From: CAVVSD01 sp963837655
GTDB taxonomy: Bacteria; Actinomycetota; Thermoleophilia; Solirubrobacterales; Solirubrobacteraceae
Direction: 5' to 3'
Length of the DNA stretch: 64,000 nucleotides
Assembly: GCA_963837655.1 (NCBI GenBank)
Contig: CAWIOK010000014.1
Span: 1-64,000, forward strand
Part shown: positions 60,532 to 64,000 of the stretch, piece after piece
Layout: every line of letters starts with the position of its first letter
How positions within the stretch are numbered: the stretch's first letter is position 1
Notes under the pieces: generated by a model
Databases searched by the model: none
Told to the model about the DNA's origin: nothing
Seen by the model: the letters and a program-made list of their open reading frames with translations, nothing else
Program-made: the position numbers and the translations under genes

Positions 60532-62156
60532 CGGACCGGCTCCGACCACGCCGCTTCGGCGCGTGTCACGTACGCGCGGTCGGCGAGGAACGCCCGCGCC
60601 TCGGCGACGGGTGCGTCGCGCGCGTAGGCGCCGCCGGCGGGCGCCGTGTGGCGGATCGGGGTCGCGTCGACGACGCCGACCGCCCAGCCGTGCTCGGCGG
60701 CGACGGCGCCCCAGTGGACGTCGAGCCCCCAGCCCATGCTGAGCGCCGGGAACGGCAGGAGCGAGGCGAACGTGTCGCGGTGCAGCGCGGTCACGGGCCC
60801 GATCTCCACGAAGCGGGTCCGGCGCACGTCCTGGCCCGGACGTCGCCGGGTGACCGGCCAGGCGGCGTGGGAACGCCGGCGGTGGGCCGGCTGCGCCATC
60901 CGCAGTCCGGCGCGGTCGGCCGCGCCCAGGAAGCGGTCCAGGAACCCGCGCGGCAGCTCGACGTCGTCGTCGATGATCAGCAGCCAGTCGGCCAGCGCGA
61001 GGTCCTCCCCCAGCCCGTCGAGCTCCGCGCGCAGGCGCGCGAACTTGCCGCGGTCGTCCATGTCGACGATGCGGGTCACGACCTGGTGGCGGGAGCGCAG
61101 CAGCTCGGCGACGGCGTCGTCCATGAGCCTGCCCGGCCGCTGGATGCCGACGACGAGGACCCGCCGGCGCTCCGGGCCGGAGCCGGCGCGCAGGCGCCGC
61201 CGCAGCGCCTCCGCGTCGAGCGCGACGTCGGCCAGCGCGCGCAGGACGTCGCGGCGCCCCCCCACGGTGCCGCTGCGCCCGGCGAGGAAGTCGTCGACGC
61301 CGGGCGTCGCCAGAGGCGGCTCGGGCGCCAGCGCCTCGCGGAGGCGCCCGGCGGAGTGGGCGGTCAGGACCGGGCCGTTCATGCAGCCGCGCAGCGGGCC
61401 GTGCGCGACGCAGCCCGCCAGGACGCGCAGCTCTGCGGCGAGCGACGGGCTCGTGCCCTTCACGGCGTCGAACCGGCGGCTCGCCTTGCCGCGCAACCAG
61501 GCGGCGCGCGCCAGCGACCGCAGGCGCGCGTCGTCGCCGGCGCGGCGATGCTCCAGCGCCGCCGCCGCGATGTAGCGCATCCGGCCGCCCGCCGCGAGCA
61601 GCCGCGCCTGCCACTCCTGCTCGTCGCCGTACAGGCCCAGCGTCTCGTCGAACGGCCCGATGAGCTCCAGCGCGCTGCGCCGGACCGTCATGTTCGCGCC
61701 CCACGCGTGCGGTGCGTCGGTATCGGCGCCTCCGAGGTCGAGGAACGTGATCGGCAGCCCCTCGCGGCCGCACGTCCGGTACGGGTGGTCCTCGATACGG
61801 GCGATGATCGGGCCGGTGAGCACGCCCACGTCGGCGGGCTCGCGCTCGTGCGCCCGCGCCAGCGCGGCGAGCCAGCCGGGGCGCACGCGCACGTCGTCGT
61901 CCACGTAGACGAGCAGGTCGGAATCGACGTGCGCAGCGGCGGCGTTGCGCGCCGCGTTGAGCCCGCGGGCCGGGTCGAGGACGAGCACCTCCGCGCCGTG
62001 GCGGGCGGCGGCGGCCTGGGTCGCCGGGTCGCCGCCGTCGTCCACCACCAGCACGCCGGCTCCCTCCCGCGCGGCCTGGGGCAGGATCGACGCCAGCGCG
62101 ACGTCGAGGTACTGCGCACGGCGCTGGGTCGGGATGATGACGGTGGCGCGGGGCAT
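60528..62156 (-). CDS. Two-domain glycosyltransferase (tandem GT2-like, GT-A folds)
   Basis: A 542-residue protein with two inverting GT-A-like halves. The first (about 1-240) has VIIPTQRRAQYLDVALASILPQ, VVDDGG and the metal-binding YVDDDVRV (about 90), then GANMTVRRSALELIGPFDE. The second (about 330-520) begins VLVVGIQRPGRLMDDAV and has its own acidic IIDDDVEL motif and GWGLDVHWGAV. A single polypeptide adding two sugars, or a catalytic plus regulatory half, is possible. It is divergent from the GT4 gene at 62177, with 20 bp between the starts. Confidence 0.82.
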   Translation of the reverse strand: MPRATVIIPTQRRAQYLDVALASILPQAAREGAGVLVVDDGGDPATQAAAARHGAEVLVLDPARGLNAARNAAAAHVDSDLLVYVDDDVRVRPGWLAALARAHEREPADVGVLTGPIIARIEDHPYRTCGREGLPITFLDLGGADTDAPHAWGANMTVRRSALELIGPFDETLGLYGDEQEWQARLLAAGGRMRYIAAAALEHRRAGDDARLRSLARAAWLRGKASRRFDAVKGTSPSLAAELRVLAGCVAHGPLRGCMNGPVLTAHSAGRLREALAPEPPLATPGVDDFLAGRSGTVGGRRDVLRALADVALDAEALRRRLRAGSGPERRRVLVVGIQRPGRLMDDAVAELLRSRHQVVTRIVDMDDRGKFARLRAELDGLGEDLALADWLLIIDDDVELPRGFLDRFLGAADRAGLRMAQPAHRRRSHAAWPVTRRRPGQDVRRTRFVEIGPVTALHRDTFASLLPFPALSMGWGLDVHWGAVAAEHGWAVGVVDATPIRHTAPAGGAYARDAPVAEARAFLADRAYVTRAEAAWSEPVR

Positions 62157-62176
62157 CATGGCCTGGTGACTCGGCA

Positions 62177-63280
62177 ATGATCCTCTTCCTCCATCACAGG
62201 TACCGGACCACCGGCGGCGAGGAGCGCGTGGTCTCCGACCTGCGCTGGCTGGCCGAGGAGCATCTGGGCGAGCGCACGGCGCTCATGGAGCGCGACTCGG
62301 CCTCCGTGGGTCGCGCGGCGGCGGCCGCGGGGCTCGTCGGCGGCGGCCTGCGCCCGCAGGCGGTCGCGGAGGCGGTGCGGGCGACAGGCGCCCGCGTCGT
62401 CCACGCCCACAACCTCAACCCGACGCTCGGATGGCGCGCGCTGGCCGCCGCGCGCGAAGCCGGGGCGCGCACCGTCCTGCACCTGCACAACTACCGCCTG
62501 GTGTGCGCCGTCGGCACGTGCTTCACCCGCGGCGCGGACTGCACGCGGTGCCACGGTCGCGACACGACGCCAGGGGTCAGGCTGAACTGCCGCGGCACCG
62601 GCGCGGAGGCGGTCGCCTACGGACTGTCGCTCGCCCTCTGGCAGCGCAGGCTCGTCGCGCAGGCCGACGCCGTCGTGGTGCCCAGCCAGGCGGCGGAGGC
62701 CCGTCTGCGCGCGATCGGGGCGCCGCTGCCGGCGCACGTCGATGTCGTCGGTCACGTCGTGCGCGGCTTCGCCGACGCGCCGGCGGGCGGCGCGTCGCAC
62801 GCGCTCATCGTCTCCCGGCTGGCGCCGGAGAAGGGCATCGACACGGCCATCGAGGCGTGCCGCGCGGCGGGCATCCCCCTGGTCGTCGCCGGCGACGGTC
62901 CGGAGCGCGAGCGGCTGGAGGCGCTCGCCGCGGGCGGCGACGTGCGCTTCGCGGGTCGCGTCGGAACGCAGGAGCTCGCGGCCCTGCGCGCGGACGCGGG
63001 GGTCGCCCTCGTGCCGTCCCGCAGCCAGGAGACGTTCGGGCTGGCCGCTGCGGAGGCCATGGCCGCCGGGGTGCCGGTCGTCGCAAGCCGGATCGGCGCG
63101 CTGCCCGAGCTCGTGGACGACGACGGCGCGCTCGTCCCGCCAGGGGACGCGCGGGCGCTGGCCGCCGCCGCCCGGGCCCGCTTCGGGGACACCGGTGCGG
63201 CGGAGCGCGGCCTTGCCCGCGTCCGCGCCGTCGCAGCGCCGGAGGCTGTCGCTCCGGCGCTGGCGGCCGTCTACGAGTGA
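62177..63280 (+). CDS. Glycosyltransferase, family 4 type (GT-B), copy C with Cys-rich insert
   Basis: A 367-residue GT-B enzyme. The N-domain has HHRYRTTGGEERVVSDL and VVHAHNLNPTLGW. A Cys-rich loop, CAVGTCFTRGADCTRCHG (about residues 112-130), resembles the metal-binding insertion of some exopolysaccharide glycosyltransferases. The C-domain has SRLAPEKGIDTAIEAC, VAGDGPERERLEAL and the donor-binding SRSQETFGLAAAEAMAAGVPVVASR. It is the only plus-strand gene of the glycan cluster and converges on the last membrane-protein gene, overlapping it by 10 bp. Confidence 0.92.
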   Translation: MILFLHHRYRTTGGEERVVSDLRWLAEEHLGERTALMERDSASVGRAAAAAGLVGGGLRPQAVAEAVRATGARVVHAHNLNPTLGWRALAAAREAGARTVLHLHNYRLVCAVGTCFTRGADCTRCHGRDTTPGVRLNCRGTGAEAVAYGLSLALWQRRLVAQADAVVVPSQAAEARLRAIGAPLPAHVDVVGHVVRGFADAPAGGASHALIVSRLAPEKGIDTAIEACRAAGIPLVVAGDGPERERLEALAAGGDVRFAGRVGTQELAALRADAGVALVPSRSQETFGLAAAEAMAAGVPVVASRIGALPELVDDDGALVPPGDARALAAAARARFGDTGAAERGLARVRAVAAPEAVAPALAAVYE

Positions 63281-63822
63281 ACCTCCTCGGCCGTCGAGTC
63301 GACCACGTCCGCCTGGCCGTTCCCGCCGGACGGCCCGACGTGGTGGACCCTGCGGCTCCGGTCGCCCCCGTCGGGGCCCGCGCCGAGCTCGCCTGCCGGC
63401 TGGCGCCAGAACGCCATCTCCGGGTGCGCGCTCACGACCTCGCGACCTGAGTCGACCAGACCGCCGACCGCGACGGCGATCGCGCCGAGCAGACCGACGA
63501 AGACGCCGATCTGCGAGCTGATCGGGAACCCGAGGTCCGGCGGGTCGACGATCCGGCGCAGGATGAGCAGCGCGAGCACGCATCCGACGACGGTGCGCAT
63601 GATGAGCACGGGCCGCGTCTGCTTGAGCAGCGCTGTCACGAGCACGAACGCAGCGCCGGCGAGGATCAGCCAGCGGAGGTTCGTGAACGTCTGCCATCCG
63701 GTCGTCTCCGTCGTGCCTTGCAGGGCGGACCGATCGATGTGGTACCAGGTCAGGACGAGTGCAACGGCGACGACGACGGCGCCTACCGCGCTGAGGACCC
63801 GGCCGATGGTCGGGCTGAGCAT
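63271..63822 (-). CDS. Small membrane protein of unknown function
   Basis: A 183-residue protein with four predicted transmembrane helices (about 8-25, 48-67, 75-90, 103-122), a WYHID segment after the first helix, and a cytoplasmic-type C-terminal tail rich in Gly, Asp and His. I do not recognise a family. The ATG is preceded by an AAGGAGGA Shine-Dalgarno, and TAGCCT-type promoter bases lie about 40 bp upstream. Its C-terminus overlaps the convergent glycosyltransferase gene. Confidence 0.65.
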   Translation of the reverse strand: MLSPTIGRVLSAVGAVVVAVALVLTWYHIDRSALQGTTETTGWQTFTNLRWLILAGAAFVLVTALLKQTRPVLIMRTVVGCVLALLILRRIVDPPDLGFPISSQIGVFVGLLGAIAVAVGGLVDSGREVVSAHPEMAFWRQPAGELGAGPDGGDRSRRVHHVGPSGGNGQADVVDSTAEEVHS

Positions 63823-63857
63823 GGAGTTCCTCCTTCGGTCGTCGGCCTACAACGAGG

Positions 63858-64000
63858 CTAGTTGTCGGGAGTTGCGGGCGCCTCGGGGTCGGGCTTGGCG
63901 TCGGTCGGGGCGACCGGGCCGGACGGCGACGCGCCGACGACGTCGTTGTTGTCGGCGCCGGGCGCGTTGGGGTCCGGGACCGGGCCCGTGTAGGCGGGCG
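63858..64000 (-). CDS. C-terminal end of a Pro/Asp/Ala-rich protein (partial)
   Basis: The last 46 codons plus stop of a gene entering from beyond the window edge. The residues are a low-complexity tail (Pro, Asp, Ala, Gly, Asn) ending in PATPDN, typical of the disordered C-terminus of an exported or membrane protein. The TAG stop lies 35 bp before the upstream edge of the 63271-63822 gene, so the two are probably in one transcript. Identity cannot be judged from this fragment. Confidence 0.6.
   Translation of the reverse strand, partial: PAYTGPVPDPNAPGADNNDVVGASPSGPVAPTDAKPDPEAPATPDN

Overview
The window is about 72% GC, is packed almost end to end with genes, and has the protein signatures of a high-GC actinobacterium. 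These include a separate biotinylated acyl-CoA carboxylase alpha chain with small epsilon and beta subunits, a DtxR-family regulator with iron-box-like operators, an NhaA-DsbA fusion and a PgsA of actinobacterial type. The protein style best fits the deep-branching class Thermoleophilia (order Solirubrobacterales). That placement is an inference from protein character, since there is no rRNA gene to confirm it. I saw no tRNA, rRNA, CRISPR array, insertion sequence or prophage, and no gene-free stretch reaches 300 bases.

Layout. 0-1.3 kb: a ferritin-like protein, a divergent Fur-family regulator and a 65-residue gene behind an iron-box palindrome. 1.3-12.3 kb: housekeeping genes (M23 peptidase, MrfA-like repair helicase, HAD phosphatase, glycerate kinase, a split LigD-like ligase and polymerase pair, an AhpD-like protein, a DtxR/MntR regulator, a secreted protein, an aminotransferase). 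12.3-14.3 kb: sucD-sucC. 14.4-23.4 kb: HAD, MBL and HD-GYP proteins, a GNAT enzyme with the acyl-CoA carboxylase alpha chain, wrbA-amidase and a hybrid histidine kinase. 23.4-26.4 kb: a phosphate-transport operon behind a Pho-box-like direct repeat and a metal-binding lipoprotein behind a Fur-type box. 26.4-30.8 kb: carboxylase epsilon and beta subunits, YceI, NhaA-DsbA. 31.7-35.7 kb: an unusual two-component locus. 36.2-37.8 kb: a frameshifted methylmalonyl-CoA mutase large subunit. 37.9-39.8 kb: HtrA, a ferritin and a Cys-rich microprotein sharing an iron box. 39.8-44.2 kb: envelope genes (UDP-glucuronate decarboxylase, polyprenyl glycosylphosphotransferase, PAP2, PgsA). 44.2-52.5 kb: FdhD and a probable catabolic island. 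52.5-64 kb: flippase-like protein, methyltransferase, SDR, O-antigen-ligase-like protein and four glycosyltransferases.

How the genes work together. The carboxylase subunits, the mutase and SucCD together outline propionyl-CoA to methylmalonyl-CoA to succinyl-CoA to succinate, although the mutase carries a frameshift here. Three iron-box-like operators, two ferritin-type proteins, a Fur-family protein and a DtxR-family protein form a coherent metal-homeostasis theme. Exopolysaccharide or surface-glycan assembly is spread over 39.8-44.2 and 52.5-63.3 kb.

Most interesting signals. (1) Three genes have coding sequence that begins at AUC with no ATG, GTG or TTG available upstream. (2) A recurrent TANNNT hexamer lies 6-8 nt before start codons, pointing to widespread leaderless transcription. 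It includes back-to-back -10 elements that share one TA step, and tiny leader ORFs that overlap the true start. (3) A two-component locus pairs an intact DesK-type kinase with a pseudokinase, a kinase-less duplicate of its membrane module, and a response regulator carrying a relic cyclase domain. (4) Iron-box-linked microproteins. (5) A DAHP-synthase-like protein that has lost metal ligands, inside a catabolic island.
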